DNA of 64,000 nt from Sediminibacillus albus. Lineage in GTDB: Bacteria > Bacillota > Bacilli > Bacillales > Amphibacillaceae. Numbering within the stretch: position 1 is the first letter of the stretch; every line of letters begins with the position of its first letter. Below, piece after piece: positions 28,873-39,246 of this stretch. Under the pieces are notes generated by a model. That model did no database searches and was not told the DNA's origin. It saw only the letters and a program-made list of their open reading frames with translations. The translations under genes and the position numbers were made by a program. Location of the stretch: contig NZ_FNFL01000008.1 of NCBI RefSeq assembly GCF_900101125.1, positions 62,001 through 126,000 on the forward strand, in the 5' to 3' direction.

Positions 28873-30946
28873 TATTTTATTTGAAGTCGGATTAGAAGAA
28901 ATTCCAGCGCGTTTCCTTGATGAAGCCAAACATCAGTTGGAAGTTAAAACGAAAGCCTGGCTAGAAGACTTGCGTGTTCCGTATGAAGATATATCTGTTT
29001 TCGTTACGCCTCGCCGTCTGGCAGTGATTATTAAAAATGCTGCCGAGAAACAGCCTGATATCGAGGAAGAGGCGAAAGGGCCTGCAAAGAAGATAGCCCT
29101 TGATGATAAAGGAGAATGGACAAAAGCTGCCGTCGGATTTACTGCGGGGCAAGGAAAATCCGTTGAAGATATCTATACTAAAGAAGTTAAAGGAACAGAA
29201 TATATCTTTGTCAATAAATTTGTTGAAGGCCAGCATACCTTTGATTTACTTTCCAATTTCGCGGAGGTAATCCTTCATTTGAATTTTCCTAAGAGTATGC
29301 GATGGGGTGATTTGAACCTTCGTTATGTACGCCCGATACGGTGGATAGCTGCTTTGTATGGCGATAAAGTGATACCTTTAGAGATTGCTGGTACAGCTTC
29401 CTCTAACATTACTTACGGGCACCGCTTTTTAGGTGAATCAGTAGAGCTTCGTTCTGCGGAAGACTATCAAGCGGTATTAAGAGAACAATATGTCATTGTG
29501 GAACCAATGGAACGGGAAAAGATGATAAGAGATGGAATAGACCAGCTACAAGCAAAGAATGAGTGGCAAGTCGCAGTAGATCAAGATTTACTTAATGAAG
29601 TAAAGCATCTTGTGGAATATCCTACCGTTTTTTCCGGCGCATTTGATGAGGAATTCCTGGTTATTCCCGAAGAGGCGTTAATTACCTCCATGAAAGAGCA
29701 CCAACGGTATTTTCCAGTTCGATCGAGGGCAGGTAAACTGCTGCCTAACTTTATTGGAGTCAGAAATGGCGATAATCGTTATTTAGATACGGTAGCCCGA
29801 GGAAATGAAAAGGTGTTAAAAGCAAGGTTATCGGATGCAAGATTCTTTTACGAGGAAGATAAAAAGCAAACGATTGAAAACAATTTAAAAAAGTTGGAAC
29901 GTATGGTTTTCCAGGAAAAGCTAGGTACTATAGCAGAAAAAACTAACCGTGTGACAAGACTGACCGAAAGTATTGCAGACTTATTAGCCTTGGAAGCAAA
30001 TACTAGACAGAGAGCAATCAGGGCTGCTGAAATAAGTAAATTTGACTTAGTCACCAATATGGTTAATGAGTTTACTGAATTGCAGGGTGTCATGGGAGAA
30101 AGGTATGCAAGCCTGTTCGGAGAGGACGAGAGAACAGCTGCAGCGATAAATGAGCATTATATGCCGCGCCATGCTGGCGATAATCTGCCAAAAACAGTGG
30201 AAGGTGCATTGGTAAGTGTTGCGGATAAGCTGGACACTATCATTGGATGTATATCTGTTGGTATTATCCCAAGCGGATCTCAGGACCCCTATGCATTAAG
30301 GCGCCAAGCTATGGGAGTATTGCAAATTATCAAAGTCCGAGAATGGCCAATCCGCCTAGAACAATTGATTGAAGCAACGTATCAACAGTTTGCAGCTATT
30401 GGCATCCCGACAAGAGAGAAACGGGAGATCATCAAGGATGTAGAAGAGTTTTTTAAACATCGTGCATCTTTTATAATGAAGGATGCGAATATCGAACAGG
30501 ACGTTATAGAGGCAACATTGGATGCGGGTATTGGTTATTTTGATTTCACTTTCGAAAAAGCATCGTTATTAAAGGATAAGCGGCAGGATGAGAATTTTAA
30601 AACGATACAAGAAGCTTTAGTCCGGGCGATTAATTTGGCAGACAAAGCTACAACAGACCGTATTAAAACCGAGTTGTTTGAAAATGAATCAGAAAGGCTG
30701 CTATATGAAGCTTATCAACGTGTAACACATCAATATCAAAATGCGATAGCCGCTCGTCAAGCTGAAAAAGCTCTGGATTTTCTTGAAGAACTCGCCCAAC
30801 CGATTCATGGTTTCTTTGATCATACAATGGTAATGACAAAGGATGAAGCACTAAAGAACAACCGGCTGGCCTTATTAAACAGTATTGCGATCATGATTCA
30901 AACGTATGCCGACTTGACAAAAGTACAATGGAAGCAGCAATATTAA
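28859..30946 (+). CDS. glyS: Glycyl-tRNA synthetase beta subunit
   Basis: A 695-residue protein of normal length, starting with [16 protein letters not shown]; the HD-like domain ([17 protein letters not shown]) and the C-terminal DALR anticodon-binding region are present. It supplies tRNA recognition for GlyQ. ATG 28859 is inside the end of glyQ, after AGAGGGGGA. Its expression depends on the upstream glycine T-box. Confidence 0.98.
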   Translation: MTATNILFEVGLEEIPARFLDEAKHQLEVKTKAWLEDLRVPYEDISVFVTPRRLAVIIKNAAEKQPDIEEEAKGPAKKIALDDKGEWTKAAVGFTAGQGKSVEDIYTKEVKGTEYIFVNKFVEGQHTFDLLSNFAEVILHLNFPKSMRWGDLNLRYVRPIRWIAALYGDKVIPLEIAGTASSNITYGHRFLGESVELRSAEDYQAVLREQYVIVEPMEREKMIRDGIDQLQAKNEWQVAVDQDLLNEVKHLVEYPTVFSGAFDEEFLVIPEEALITSMKEHQRYFPVRSRAGKLLPNFIGVRNGDNRYLDTVARGNEKVLKARLSDARFFYEEDKKQTIENNLKKLERMVFQEKLGTIAEKTNRVTRLTESIADLLALEANTRQRAIRAAEISKFDLVTNMVNEFTELQGVMGERYASLFGEDERTAAAINEHYMPRHAGDNLPKTVEGALVSVADKLDTIIGCISVGIIPSGSQDPYALRRQAMGVLQIIKVREWPIRLEQLIEATYQQFAAIGIPTREKREIIKDVEEFFKHRASFIMKDANIEQDVIEATLDAGIGYFDFTFEKASLLKDKRQDENFKTIQEALVRAINLADKATTDRIKTELFENESERLLYEAYQRVTHQYQNAIAARQAEKALDFLEELAQPIHGFFDHTMVMTKDEALKNNRLALLNSIAIMIQTYADLTKVQWKQQY

Positions 30947-30956
30947 CAGTCCGCTG

Positions 30957-30985
30957 TTTATAAGGTATCTCTGTTTGTCTATAAT
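30957..30985 (+). promoter_or_regulatory. Sigma-A promoter of ccpN-yqfL
   Basis: TTTATA, 17-base spacer, perfect TATAAT (30980-30985), about 40 bases before ccpN. Confidence 0.7.
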
Positions 30986-31025
30986 ATAAAAGCATGCCAC
31001 AATGGGAGTGGAGGGTGGTGGAAGG

Positions 31026-31655
31026 ATGGAACTTTCAAAGCGCCAACAGCAAATTATTGAAATTGTTAAATCACACGGACCAATTACAGGGGAGCACATT
31101 GCTGATCAACTGAATTTGACTAGAGCTACCCTTCGTCCTGATTTATCCGTCCTTACTATGGCTGGTTTTCTTGATGCCAGGCCGCGTGTGGGTTATTTCT
31201 TTACAGGGAAAACAGGAAATGAATTGCTTGCTGACAAACTTAAAAAAATAACAGTGGCGGAGTATCAATCCATCCCCATCGTGATAAAAGAAAATGATTC
31301 CGTTTATGATGCGATTAGTACGATGTTTTTAGAAGATGTCGGGACGTTGTTTGTTATCGATGAGGCGGCGTTACTGACAGGAGTTGTTTCCAGAAAAGAT
31401 CTTCTAAGAGCGAGCCTTGGCAATCAGGATTTAGCCAGTCTGCCGGTGAATATCATTATGACCAGAATGCCGAATGTGGCTATCTGTAAAAAAGATGATT
31501 ATTTATTAGATGCTGCCAGCAAATTGATTGAGAAACAGATTGATGGCTTGCCTGTTGTCGATCAAACACCAGAGGGACTGCAGGTAGTTGGAAGAATTAC
31601 AAAGTCAAATATGACAAAGGCGTTAGTTGAATTAGCAGGGAATCGCAGGAGATAG
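31026..31655 (+). CDS. ccpN: Transcriptional repressor CcpN
   Basis: A 209-residue protein with an N-terminal winged helix (ELSKRQQQIIEIV through LTRATLRPDL) and two CBS domains (about 80-205), the layout of CcpN. In B. subtilis CcpN represses gluconeogenic genes gapB and pckA and the small RNA sr1 in glycolytic conditions. ATG 31026 begins MELSKRQQ after a GGAGGG stretch; an earlier in-frame start is inside the ribosome site. It is paired with yqfL as in B. subtilis. Confidence 0.95.
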   Translation: MELSKRQQQIIEIVKSHGPITGEHIADQLNLTRATLRPDLSVLTMAGFLDARPRVGYFFTGKTGNELLADKLKKITVAEYQSIPIVIKENDSVYDAISTMFLEDVGTLFVIDEAALLTGVVSRKDLLRASLGNQDLASLPVNIIMTRMPNVAICKKDDYLLDAASKLIEKQIDGLPVVDQTPEGLQVVGRITKSNMTKALVELAGNRRR

Positions 31656-31667
31656 GGAGGTAGCCAA

Positions 31668-32480
31668 ATGGAAAAACCTTTCGTTTATATAGTGTCTGAC
31701 TCTGTTGGAGAGACCGCAGAGCTGGTTGTAAAGGCTGCGTTAAGCCAGTTTGACAATAGACGGGATTTAGAACTTCACAGAGTACCTTATGTTGAAAATA
31801 TGGAAATATTAGAGGAAACCATTCAACTTGCTAGTGATAATGGAGGGATTATTGGTTTTACCCTCGTTAATCCTGCATTTAGAAAGTATGTTCTGGACCA
31901 GTGCAAAACCAAGGGTGTGGAATGTATTGATCTTATGGGTCCGATGATGGATGCGATGGAAAAGGTATTTAAACAGAAGCCTAAGCTTGAACCTGGCCTC
32001 GTTCATAAGTTAGACGAAGATTATTTTCAAAGAGTCGAAGCTATTGAGTTCGCAGTAAGGTATGACGATGGCCGGGACCCACGAGGAATTTCAAAGGCGG
32101 ACATTGTATTGATTGGTGTTTCCAGGACTTCTAAAACGCCGCTGTCCCAATATCTTGCCCACAAACGGCTGAAGGTGGCCAATGTCCCCATAGTCCCTGA
32201 AGTCAATCCGCCTGAAGAATTGTTTCATGTTGATCCAAGCCGTTGCATAGGATTGAAAATCAGTCCGGAAAAGCTCAATGATATTAGAAAAGAGCGGTTG
32301 AAGGCATTAGGGCTTGGGAATCAGGCGAGTTATGCCAATATGAATAGAATCATGCAAGAGCTGGAGCACTTTGAAACAGTCGTCGAACGAATTGGCTGCC
32401 ATGTGATCAATGTCTCAAATAAAGCAGTAGAAGAAACAGCTAATGTTATTCTTAACATAACCAAAAACTCTTCTTTATAA
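31668..32480 (+). CDS. yqfL: Pyruvate, phosphate dikinase regulatory protein (YqfL)
   Basis: A 270-residue protein of the DUF299/PSRP kinase-phosphorylase family. It has the P-loop-like motif [15 protein letters not shown] near residue 150 and the N-terminal [12 protein letters not shown]. Homologues phosphorylate and dephosphorylate pyruvate-phosphate dikinase or PEP synthase; in B. subtilis YqfL modulates CcpN activity, fitting the tandem here (12-base gap). ATG 31668 follows AGGGAGG. In B. subtilis yqxD lies between this gene and dnaG; here there is none. Confidence 0.94.
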   Translation: MEKPFVYIVSDSVGETAELVVKAALSQFDNRRDLELHRVPYVENMEILEETIQLASDNGGIIGFTLVNPAFRKYVLDQCKTKGVECIDLMGPMMDAMEKVFKQKPKLEPGLVHKLDEDYFQRVEAIEFAVRYDDGRDPRGISKADIVLIGVSRTSKTPLSQYLAHKRLKVANVPIVPEVNPPEELFHVDPSRCIGLKISPEKLNDIRKERLKALGLGNQASYANMNRIMQELEHFETVVERIGCHVINVSNKAVEETANVILNITKNSSL

Positions 32481-32500
32481 GTTAGAGTAATGTGAGACCC

Positions 32501-32540
32501 GGAAACCCTTGCGATGATGAAATAGGCGGCAGGGGTTTCC
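32501..32540 (+). terminator. Hairpin after yqfL
   Basis: A 12-bp stem GGAAACCCTTGC / GCAGGGGTTTCC with one G-U pair, but no T run after it. Either a terminator with weak tail or a 3' stabiliser. Confidence 0.5.
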
Positions 32541-32719
32541 TCATGCACCGCAAATTATTCGTCATTAAAAGAAAAAATATTAGCATTTTCTTTTTTCCTG
32601 TATTATAATTAATTTTTGTGAAAAAATGTTTCTATGATATATTTCATTAAAGTTTATTTACGTCGTTCTTCCTATCAGGATAGTAAATAAATTCTGAAAA
32701 ATAAAAAGATAGGAAAAAG

Positions 32720-32748
32720 GAAGGATTATTTTACTTTATGTAGAATAA
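32720..32748 (+). promoter_or_regulatory. Sigma-H-like promoter 1 upstream of dnaG-rpoD
   Basis: GAAGGATTA, 11 bases, GTAGAATAA. This matches the sigma-H consensus (R-n-AGGA-WWW, 11-12 bases, R-n-n-GAAT-WW) at every specified position. Sigma-H transcription of the rpoD operon is known in B. subtilis. Confidence 0.65.
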
Positions 32749-32930
32749 CAAACTAGTCATTTCCCTTTTTGATGCTTTGACTAATTCCTCCTAGAGCGTG
32801 ATTGGTTTCATTTGCATATTCAAAGGTTACATTATGATTAGATAGCTTTTTGCATGACCCAGCTATTTAATTTGCAAGACTATTTATTAATCACTAAGTT
32901 AAATTTTTTTAAAAAAGATTGTCGAATTTT

Positions 32931-32959
32931 GCAGGGTTTTCTTAGTCTTTATAGAATAA
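32931..32959 (+). promoter_or_regulatory. Sigma-H-like promoter 2 upstream of dnaG-rpoD
   Basis: GCAGGGTTT, 11 bases, ATAGAATAA, one base off the same consensus (G for A in AGGA) and with identical spacing. It ends 23 bases before the dnaG start. Confidence 0.5.
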
Positions 32960-32982
32960 ACGTAGAGCATGGTGATTATTAA

Positions 32983-34806
32983 ATGAGTGGCCAAATCCCG
33001 GAAGAAACGATTGAAGAAATCAGAAAATCAAATGATATCGTCGATGTAGTCGGGGAGTACGTTCAATTAAAGAAACAGGGTAGAAACTATTTTGGGTTGT
33101 GCCCTTTTCATGGTGAGAAAACTCCTTCTTTTTCAGTGACACAGGACAAGCAGATTTTTCATTGTTTTGGATGTGGAAAGGGAGGCAATGCCGTCACCTT
33201 TCTTATGGAAATCGAAGGTTACAGTTTTTTTGATGCACTAAAGCACTTGGCTGATAAGAGCGGGCTGTCCTTGCCGGAAAGCTATCAAGCCTCAGACAGT
33301 CAGCAGAATGTCAGCACAGAAAACCAGGACGTCCTGCGGGCATATGAATGGCTGACCAAGCTTTATCACCATTTACTTCGTCATACGAAGGAAGGTAAGG
33401 AAGGGTATCAATATTTAATTGATCGAGGTTTTACAGATAATATTATAGATACTTTTCAGTTGGGATTTTCACCAAGTTCAAGGGAATTCATTGTGCAATT
33501 CCTTGAAAAAAAAGGCTTTCATCCCCAAACGATGGTGAAGGCAGGTCTATTGTCCATGAATGATCAACAGCAAATTTCTGATCGGTTTCGGGGAAGGGTT
33601 ATCTTTCCCATTAGAAATCATCTAGGAAAAAGCATTGCATTTGGCGGGCGATCAATTAACAATCAGGAACCCAAATATCTCAACAGTCCTGAATCAGAGT
33701 TATTCCATAAAGGAAAATTATTATATAACTTTGATCTGGCAAGAAGCAATATTAGAAAAAAAGAAGAAGCCGTTTTATTTGAAGGTTATGTAGACGTTAT
33801 ATCAGCCTACAAAGCCGGTGTTACTAACGGCGTGGCAACATTGGGTACTTCGATAACCGAAGCGCAGGCCAAACTGCTTAGGAGATATGTAGATACTGTA
33901 GTTATTTGCTATGATGCAGATAAGGCCGGTATCCAGGCTTCTTATAAGGCAGCCAAAATATTAAAAAACGCTGGATGCACAGTTAAGGTCGCCAACATGC
34001 CTGATGGCACAGACCCTGATGAGTTCATTCAACAATACGGCGGTGAGCGTTTTAAAACGGAAGTAATCGATTTAAGCGACACGTACATGTCCTTCCTAAT
34101 GAGATACTTAAAAAGAGATTATAATCTAAATTTGGAAGGAGATCGCATACAATATGTTGAAAGTGTACTTGATGAAGTTGCCTTAATTGAAAGACCAGTG
34201 GAAAGGGAACATTATTTAAAAGAGTTAGCTAATGAATTTGAATTATCTATGGATACTTTGTCTCAAGAAATACAGGCGAGAAGGCAAAAGATAGGCCCTA
34301 GGCAGGATAAGATAGGCCAAAAGAGCAATACTATTATGGCAAAAGCTCCTTATAAAGCTAAAAAGCTGCTGCCTGCTTACCATAACGCAGAAAAGCAGTT
34401 GATTTCATACATGCTGAATGACCGGACGATAGCCGAGAAGGTAAAAGAAGAATTGGGCGGAGCATTTAATGTGGAGAATCACCAAGTGATTGTCACATAT
34501 TTATATGCCCATTATGAGGAAGGTCATGGTCCTAACGTCAGCCATTTTGTGGAGAAATTACCTGATCCATCTATCCAAGGTTTAGTTGTGGAAATTGCAA
34601 TGATGCCTATCCATCAAGATATCAGCGATAGGGAGATTAATGATTATATTAGGCTTATCCGTAATGAACATAGTGATGAAGCCAAAATTAAATCTCTAAA
34701 GGCGGAGCAAAAGATGGCTGAAAAACAAAATGAACCTGTCAAGGCTGCCCAAATCGCCATGGAAATCTTAGAGATCAGAAAGCAATTAAAGAATTCAAAT
34801 CATTGA
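32983..34806 (+). CDS. dnaG: DNA primase DnaG
   Basis: A 607-residue primase. The N-terminal zinc domain has [11 protein letters not shown] and CFGCGKGG (CHC2 type); the catalytic TOPRIM domain includes [15 protein letters not shown] near 270 and CYDADKAG near 310; a C-terminal helicase-interacting domain completes it. It makes RNA primers for DnaB/DnaC-type helicase-driven replication. ATG 32983 follows GGTGAT. It forms a two-gene operon with rpoD, 31 bases downstream; the ribosomal gene of the enteric macromolecular-synthesis operon lies elsewhere in this window (rpsU). Confidence 0.98.
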   Translation: MSGQIPEETIEEIRKSNDIVDVVGEYVQLKKQGRNYFGLCPFHGEKTPSFSVTQDKQIFHCFGCGKGGNAVTFLMEIEGYSFFDALKHLADKSGLSLPESYQASDSQQNVSTENQDVLRAYEWLTKLYHHLLRHTKEGKEGYQYLIDRGFTDNIIDTFQLGFSPSSREFIVQFLEKKGFHPQTMVKAGLLSMNDQQQISDRFRGRVIFPIRNHLGKSIAFGGRSINNQEPKYLNSPESELFHKGKLLYNFDLARSNIRKKEEAVLFEGYVDVISAYKAGVTNGVATLGTSITEAQAKLLRRYVDTVVICYDADKAGIQASYKAAKILKNAGCTVKVANMPDGTDPDEFIQQYGGERFKTEVIDLSDTYMSFLMRYLKRDYNLNLEGDRIQYVESVLDEVALIERPVEREHYLKELANEFELSMDTLSQEIQARRQKIGPRQDKIGQKSNTIMAKAPYKAKKLLPAYHNAEKQLISYMLNDRTIAEKVKEELGGAFNVENHQVIVTYLYAHYEEGHGPNVSHFVEKLPDPSIQGLVVEIAMMPIHQDISDREINDYIRLIRNEHSDEAKIKSLKAEQKMAEKQNEPVKAAQIAMEILEIRKQLKNSNH

Positions 34807-34837
34807 TATAGAAGTAAGTCTGGAAGGAGGGGGACTC

Positions 34838-35959
34838 ATGGCAGATAACAAGCCATCACGTTCTAAAGAAAATGAAAATGAGCTCACCCTGGAGCAAGCA
34901 AAGGATCAACTGCTTGAGCTGGGAAAAAAACGCGGGGTGTTAGCATATGAAGAAGTTGCAGAGCGTTTGTCCAACTTCGAGTTGGAATCAGATCAGATGG
35001 ACGAGTTTTATGAGTACCTGAATGAACAAGGTGTAGAAGTTATCGGAGATTCAGAAGAGGATCCGAGTATGCAACAACTTTCAAAAGAAGAGGAATTTGA
35101 TCTTAATGATTTGAGTGTTCCTCTAGGAATCAAGATTAATGATCCTGTCCGCATGTATTTAAAAGAAATCGGACGAGTAGATTTACTATCTGCCACCGAT
35201 GAAATTGACTTAGCCAAACGGATAGAAGAAGGCGAAGAAGAGGCAAAAAGAAGATTGGCTGAGGCTAACCTTAGATTAGTTGTTAGTATTGCTAAGCGGT
35301 ATGTCGGTCGGGGAATGCTATTCCTGGATCTTATTCAGGAAGGTAATATGGGCCTTATCAAGGCAGTTGAAAAATTTGATTACCGTAAGGGTTACAAATT
35401 CAGTACGTATGCCACTTGGTGGATTAGACAAGCAATTACCAGAGCAATCGCTGATCAGGCAAGAACGATTCGGATTCCGGTGCATATGGTAGAAACAATC
35501 AATAAGTTGATTCGGGTACAAAGGCAATTACTGCAGGACTTAGGCAGGGAACCAATACCAGAAGAGATAGCAAAAGAAATGGAATTGACTCCTGATAAAG
35601 TACGTGAAATCTTGAAAATCGCCCAAGAGCCTGTCTCCCTTGAGACGCCGATTGGAGAAGAAGATGATTCTCATTTAGGAGACTTTATCGAGGACCAGGA
35701 AGCCACTTCTCCTTCTGATCATGCTGCTTACGAATTACTGAAAGAACAACTGGAAGATGTATTGGATACACTTACAGATCGTGAAGAAAACGTGTTGCGT
35801 CTGCGCTTCGGCTTAGATGATGGAAGAACCAGGACACTGGAAGAGGTCGGAAAAGTGTTCGGCGTAACCAGAGAGCGAATTAGGCAAATAGAAGCTAAGG
35901 CTCTTCGCAAGCTGCGCCACCCTAGCCGCAGTAAACGTTTAAAAGACTTTCTTGAATAA
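34838..35959 (+). CDS. rpoD: RNA polymerase primary sigma factor (RpoD/SigA)
   Basis: A 373-residue protein, the B. subtilis SigA length. It has region 1.1, then region 1.2/2 with [18 protein letters not shown] and [13 protein letters not shown], region 3 and region 4.2 with [20 protein letters not shown]. It directs transcription from the TTGACA/TATAAT promoters found across this window. ATG 34838 follows GGAAGGAGG. Confidence 0.99.
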   Translation: MADNKPSRSKENENELTLEQAKDQLLELGKKRGVLAYEEVAERLSNFELESDQMDEFYEYLNEQGVEVIGDSEEDPSMQQLSKEEEFDLNDLSVPLGIKINDPVRMYLKEIGRVDLLSATDEIDLAKRIEEGEEEAKRRLAEANLRLVVSIAKRYVGRGMLFLDLIQEGNMGLIKAVEKFDYRKGYKFSTYATWWIRQAITRAIADQARTIRIPVHMVETINKLIRVQRQLLQDLGREPIPEEIAKEMELTPDKVREILKIAQEPVSLETPIGEEDDSHLGDFIEDQEATSPSDHAAYELLKEQLEDVLDTLTDREENVLRLRFGLDDGRTRTLEEVGKVFGVTRERIRQIEAKALRKLRHPSRSKRLKDFLE

Positions 35960-35993
35960 ATCGGCTGGCATTCCATTTTCATGATATGGGAAT

Positions 35994-36022
35994 AAGTCAT
36001 TGTGCTTTATGTGCAATGGCTT
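35994..36022 (+). terminator. Hairpin after rpoD
   Basis: AAGTCATTG / CAATGGCTT, 9 bp with one G-U pair, followed by a loosely T-rich stretch. Probably the end of the dnaG-rpoD message. Confidence 0.5.
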
Positions 36023-36156
36023 CGATTTCTTTAGTGCCATTTTCCCATCCGTCTTCATAGCTGCTTGGCATTCCAATTTCTGCCGGGATTTGATAAGCTT
36101 AAAGCATAAAAACATCTTTATTGGCTGGCTTAATGCAAACAGGATGGGGGAAGAAA

Positions 36157-36684
36157 ATGGCCGATGATAAAAAAGAAATCATCATACAGGAAATAATCAG
36201 CTGGAAACAGAGTAAGCTGCTGCCAAGTAAATATTGTGATTTTCTGCTGGCTCTCTATTCTCAAGGAGAGGGAATTGACGAGAAAGTTTTACCAGCGATA
36301 AACATAAAGCTATTGTTGCTGCTCTTTTCTAATATAATGTTGTTACCGTTAACATATCTTGTCATTAATTTTACTGAAATCGGAAAGGGATTGCAAATCT
36401 TCCTGGTATTTATTTTTTTTGCAGGTTCATTTGCCTGCTATAAGTATTTTAGTAAGGTCAAATTTTTAAAAATACCTTTTTCGCTTATCATTTTGCTCCT
36501 AATTTCGCTTTTAGTTTCCATTTATATAATTGGATTCATTTCCAGGAATATTTGGATAATCGCAGGAATGATGTATATCCAATTTGTCGGGTGGATGCTG
36601 CTCGGACGCAAACAAAAAGACAAGTACTTGTTTACAGTAGGAATGATTGGTATGATTTTGTTAACATTCTATATTATTAATTAA
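36157..36684 (+). CDS. Small integral membrane protein, unknown function
   Basis: About 175 residues. A short soluble N-terminus (IIIQEIISWKQSKLLPSKY) reminiscent of the start of DUF2157-type membrane proteins is followed by five to six hydrophobic segments (about residues 45-70, 75-95, 105-125, 130-145, 155-172). No catalytic motif is seen and I do not recognise a B. subtilis counterpart. ATG 36157 lies six to seven bases after GGATGGGGG. It stands alone between the rpoD hairpin and the cccA promoter; codon and base use resemble its neighbours. Confidence 0.7.
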   Translation: MADDKKEIIIQEIISWKQSKLLPSKYCDFLLALYSQGEGIDEKVLPAINIKLLLLLFSNIMLLPLTYLVINFTEIGKGLQIFLVFIFFAGSFACYKYFSKVKFLKIPFSLIILLLISLLVSIYIIGFISRNIWIIAGMMYIQFVGWMLLGRKQKDKYLFTVGMIGMILLTFYIIN

Positions 36685-36690
36685 AATTTC

Positions 36691-36719
36691 TTGTCATTTC
36701 CCTTTTCTCTTCTTATATT
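36691..36719 (+). promoter_or_regulatory. Sigma-A promoter of cccA
   Basis: TTGTCA, 17-base spacer, TATATT (36714-36719), seven bases after the preceding stop codon and about 68 before the cccA start. Confidence 0.65.
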
Positions 36720-36787
36720 TTCAAGTAAAATAAATATAGTTTGGTCTGCTAGGACAAGAATGGGGATTACATAAGGAGGACAAAGAC

Positions 36788-37180
36788 ATGAAAAGAAACC
36801 CAGTTATCCCTTTTGCAATTATCGCAGTATTGGGAATACTTACTATGATTGTTTTATCTATTGTTGGACTTGATCAATACCAGGATATTCAGGAAGCTGG
36901 AGAAGAAGGAAGCCAGCAGGAGGAGTCTGGAGAAGGCGGAGGAGAAGAAACAGCATCGGATGATCCGGAAGCTATTTTCCAAAATAACTGTGCAAGCTGC
37001 CATGGCGGAGATTTATCTGGTGGTGCAGGCCCCAACTTACAAGAAGTTGGCAGCCGGTACTCGAAGGATGAAATCAAAGAAATCATCATTAATGGCATTG
37101 AGGGTACTGCCATGCCGGGCGGTTTAGTAGAAGAAAAAGAAGCAGACTTGCTTGCTCAGTGGCTCTCAGAACATCAATAA
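36788..37180 (+). CDS. cccA: Membrane-anchored cytochrome c550
   Basis: A 130-residue protein: an N-terminal membrane anchor (about 7-27), a Glu/Gly-rich linker (about 38-62) and a small class I cytochrome c domain with the heme motif [10 protein letters not shown] and a distal methionine in TAMPGG. It carries electrons at the outer face of the membrane, as B. subtilis CccA does. ATG 36788 follows AAGGAGG. Single-gene unit with a terminator. Confidence 0.95.
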   Translation: MKRNPVIPFAIIAVLGILTMIVLSIVGLDQYQDIQEAGEEGSQQEESGEGGGEETASDDPEAIFQNNCASCHGGDLSGGAGPNLQEVGSRYSKDEIKEIIINGIEGTAMPGGLVEEKEADLLAQWLSEHQ

Positions 37181-37186
37181 CCAGAG

Positions 37187-37226
37187 AAGGAAAAGCTTTC
37201 TGTATACAGGAGGCTTTTTCTTTTTT
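37187..37226 (+). terminator. Intrinsic terminator after cccA
   Basis: GAAGGAAAAGC region pairs with GGCTTTTTC and runs into TTTTTT. It ends in front of trmK. Confidence 0.75.
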
Positions 37227-37278
37227 GCCAGGTAGTATACAGGCTAAATTACCTGTCTATTTAGAAAGGAGTTACAAG

Positions 37279-37971
37279 ATGAATGGAAGATTATTGTCCG
37301 ACAGGCTGAAAAGTGTTGCTTCTTTCTTGCCTGAAGGCGCAGTGTTTGCGGATATAGGATCAGACCATGCTTACCTGCCTGTATATGTATGCCGGCAGGA
37401 TCAGCAAGCCTTGGCTATTGCGGGAGAGTTAAATGAAGGGCCATTCCAAAGTGCAAAAAGAAATGTTGAGGAGCAAGGGCTATCGGCTAGGATTGCAGTC
37501 CGAAAAGGCAATGGCCTGTCCATTTTAAAGGCAAATGAAGTAGAACAGGTTGTTATAGCCGGGATGGGTGGCAGTCTTATAACGGACATACTTGAAAATG
37601 GGAAAAATAAACTCTCGACTGTTGGCCGGATTATCACTCAGCCGAATCTAGAGGCAAGATCCATCCGTGTATGGCTTCAGGAAAATGGGTACAAATTGAT
37701 AGGTGAAGATATAATTGAAGAGGCAGGCCATATATATGAGGTTTTAGCAGCTGATAAATCTGAAGTGAAAGCGGCTATGAATGAAGTAGAATTACTCTGC
37801 GGTCCGTTTTTATTAAAAGAAAAGTCAATGGCTTTCATCAACAAGTGGGAATCAGAAATAAAGAAGAGAGAGAATGTAGTTTATCAAATGCGCCATGCAT
37901 CCTCACCCGACAAAGCAAAAATCGACCAATTTAAAGAAGAAATAGAAATTATTAAGGGGGTTTTAGCGTGA
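37279..37971 (+). CDS. trmK: tRNA (adenine-22-N1)-methyltransferase TrmK (YqfN)
   Basis: A 230-residue protein: a class I methyltransferase domain with FADIGSDHAYLP (SAM loop) near residue 24 and IAGMGGSLI near 97, followed by a C-terminal coiled coil (about 170-225). It makes m1A22 in tRNA-Ser and tRNA-Tyr. ATG 37279 is seven bases after AAAGGAG; the much longer frame from 37159 would overlap cccA and its terminator. It overlaps yqfO (GTGA). Confidence 0.95.
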   Translation: MNGRLLSDRLKSVASFLPEGAVFADIGSDHAYLPVYVCRQDQQALAIAGELNEGPFQSAKRNVEEQGLSARIAVRKGNGLSILKANEVEQVVIAGMGGSLITDILENGKNKLSTVGRIITQPNLEARSIRVWLQENGYKLIGEDIIEEAGHIYEVLAADKSEVKAAMNEVELLCGPFLLKEKSMAFINKWESEIKKRENVVYQMRHASSPDKAKIDQFKEEIEIIKGVLA

Positions 37972-39092
37972 ATGGGAAGCTGGCAACCGGAAAGCACATC
38001 ATTGAGTTATTCGAGGCGTGGTCTCCCCAAAAGCTGGCATATGATTGGGATAATGTCGGATTGCAAGTAGGAACTTTGTCCAACCCGGTCAACAAAGTAA
38101 TGGTTACCTTAGATGTACTGGAAAATGTGGTAGATGAAGCGATAGAAGCCGATGTGAACCTGATTATTGCACATCATCCGCTGCTGTTTAAATCCTTGAA
38201 ACAAATCAACTTGGAAGATCCGAAGGGAAAAGTCATCGAAAAACTGATAAAAAACAACATTACGGTTTATGCTGCGCATACTAACTTAGATATCACCAGA
38301 GGCGGTGTCAGTGATATTTTGGCAGACAAGCTTGGCATAAAAGAAACGTCTGTACTCGTACCTTCGGGAGAGGACAAATTGGTAAAGGTTGCCGTATTTG
38401 TTCCGGTAGATTATACAGACAGTGTCAGGGAGGCAATGGCAGTCCGTGGGGCTGGGTATATCGGGAATTACAGCCATTGCAGCTTCCGCACAGTTGGCGA
38501 AGGAACATTTAAGCCACAGGAGGGAACACAGCCATTCATTGGATCTCAGGATGAACTGGCGCGCGTGGAAGAAGAGAAATTAGAAACAATTATCCCTAAA
38601 AGTAAACTATCCGATGTTTTGACAGCTTTGACTGAAGCTCATCCTTACGAAGAACCGGCATATGATATCCTGCCATTAGAAAATAAAGGGAAAAGTACCG
38701 GCGTTGGCCGTCTCGGCAACCTTCCAGCGAGCATGTCACTGCAGGAATTAAGCAATCATGTCAAAACACGGCTGGATGTACCAACAGTCAGAGTAGTCGG
38801 AAACCTGGAGCAAGAAGTGAGAAAAATAGCTGTTCTAGGCGGAAGCGGAGAGGATTTTATTAATCAGGCATATCAACAAGGTGCAGATGTATATATCACG
38901 GGTGATTTAACCTTTCACGAAGCACAGGATGCATGGCAAGCCGGGTTAAATATCATTGACCCAGGACACCATGTCGAAAAATTTATGAAGCAAGCCGTAA
39001 AAGACTACTTACAAAAACTATTACAGGAATTACAAGTGGATACAGAAGTAATCATATCCAAAGCAAACACCGAACCATTCCATTTTATATAG
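37968..39092 (+). CDS. yqfO: Nif3-like dinuclear metal-centre protein YqfO
   Basis: A 374-residue Nif3/DUF34 family protein with conserved His residues in IIAHHPLLF and in AAHTNLDI, and the C-terminal DLTFHEAQDA and GHHVEKF metal ligands. The PII-like insert domain (about residues 130-235) that distinguishes the long Bacillus form is present. Function is debated (GTP cyclohydrolase 1 type 2 is an old label). GTG 37968 overlaps the trmK stop. Its TAG stop codon lies at the very edge of the 156-bp repeat that follows. Confidence 0.95.
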   Translation: MNGKLATGKHIIELFEAWSPQKLAYDWDNVGLQVGTLSNPVNKVMVTLDVLENVVDEAIEADVNLIIAHHPLLFKSLKQINLEDPKGKVIEKLIKNNITVYAAHTNLDITRGGVSDILADKLGIKETSVLVPSGEDKLVKVAVFVPVDYTDSVREAMAVRGAGYIGNYSHCSFRTVGEGTFKPQEGTQPFIGSQDELARVEEEKLETIIPKSKLSDVLTALTEAHPYEEPAYDILPLENKGKSTGVGRLGNLPASMSLQELSNHVKTRLDVPTVRVVGNLEQEVRKIAVLGGSGEDFINQAYQQGADVYITGDLTFHEAQDAWQAGLNIIDPGHHVEKFMKQAVKDYLQKLLQELQVDTEVIISKANTEPFHFI

Positions 39093-39246
39093 AAAAACGG
39101 AGGACACCTGGTTGGCGACGAATGGACTGGACTGACCGGTCCGAGATAAAGGATAGCCAAAAAGACGCTTGAACTTTTTGTGCTTGACTTATTGAAGGGA
39201 CAGGGAAGGAAGTCAAGGCAGTCGCTGGTGTCCGCAGTTAGACAAT
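39091..39246 (+). repeat. 156-bp tandem repeat, copy 1
   Basis: First unit of a direct repeat starting at the yqfO stop codon. It differs from copy 2 at seven positions (about 95% identity). It can fold: GGACACC plus GGCGAC near the 5' end pair with GTCGCT plus GGTGTCC near the 3' end; inside, AAAAAG/CTTTTT and CTTGACTT/AAGTCAAG form further hairpins. No coding sequence or ribosome site supports translation. I do not recognise the family; its length resembles the bcr1 repeats of the B. cereus group, which is only a comparison of size. Confidence 0.95.

Larger units (their letters stand above)
32541..32982 (+). other. AT-rich control region before dnaG-rpoD, no gene seen
   Basis: About 440 bases without a credible reading frame, rich in A/T. 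It carries two sigma-H-like promoters (listed separately) and several A/T tracts. Nothing else could be supported. Confidence 0.6.
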
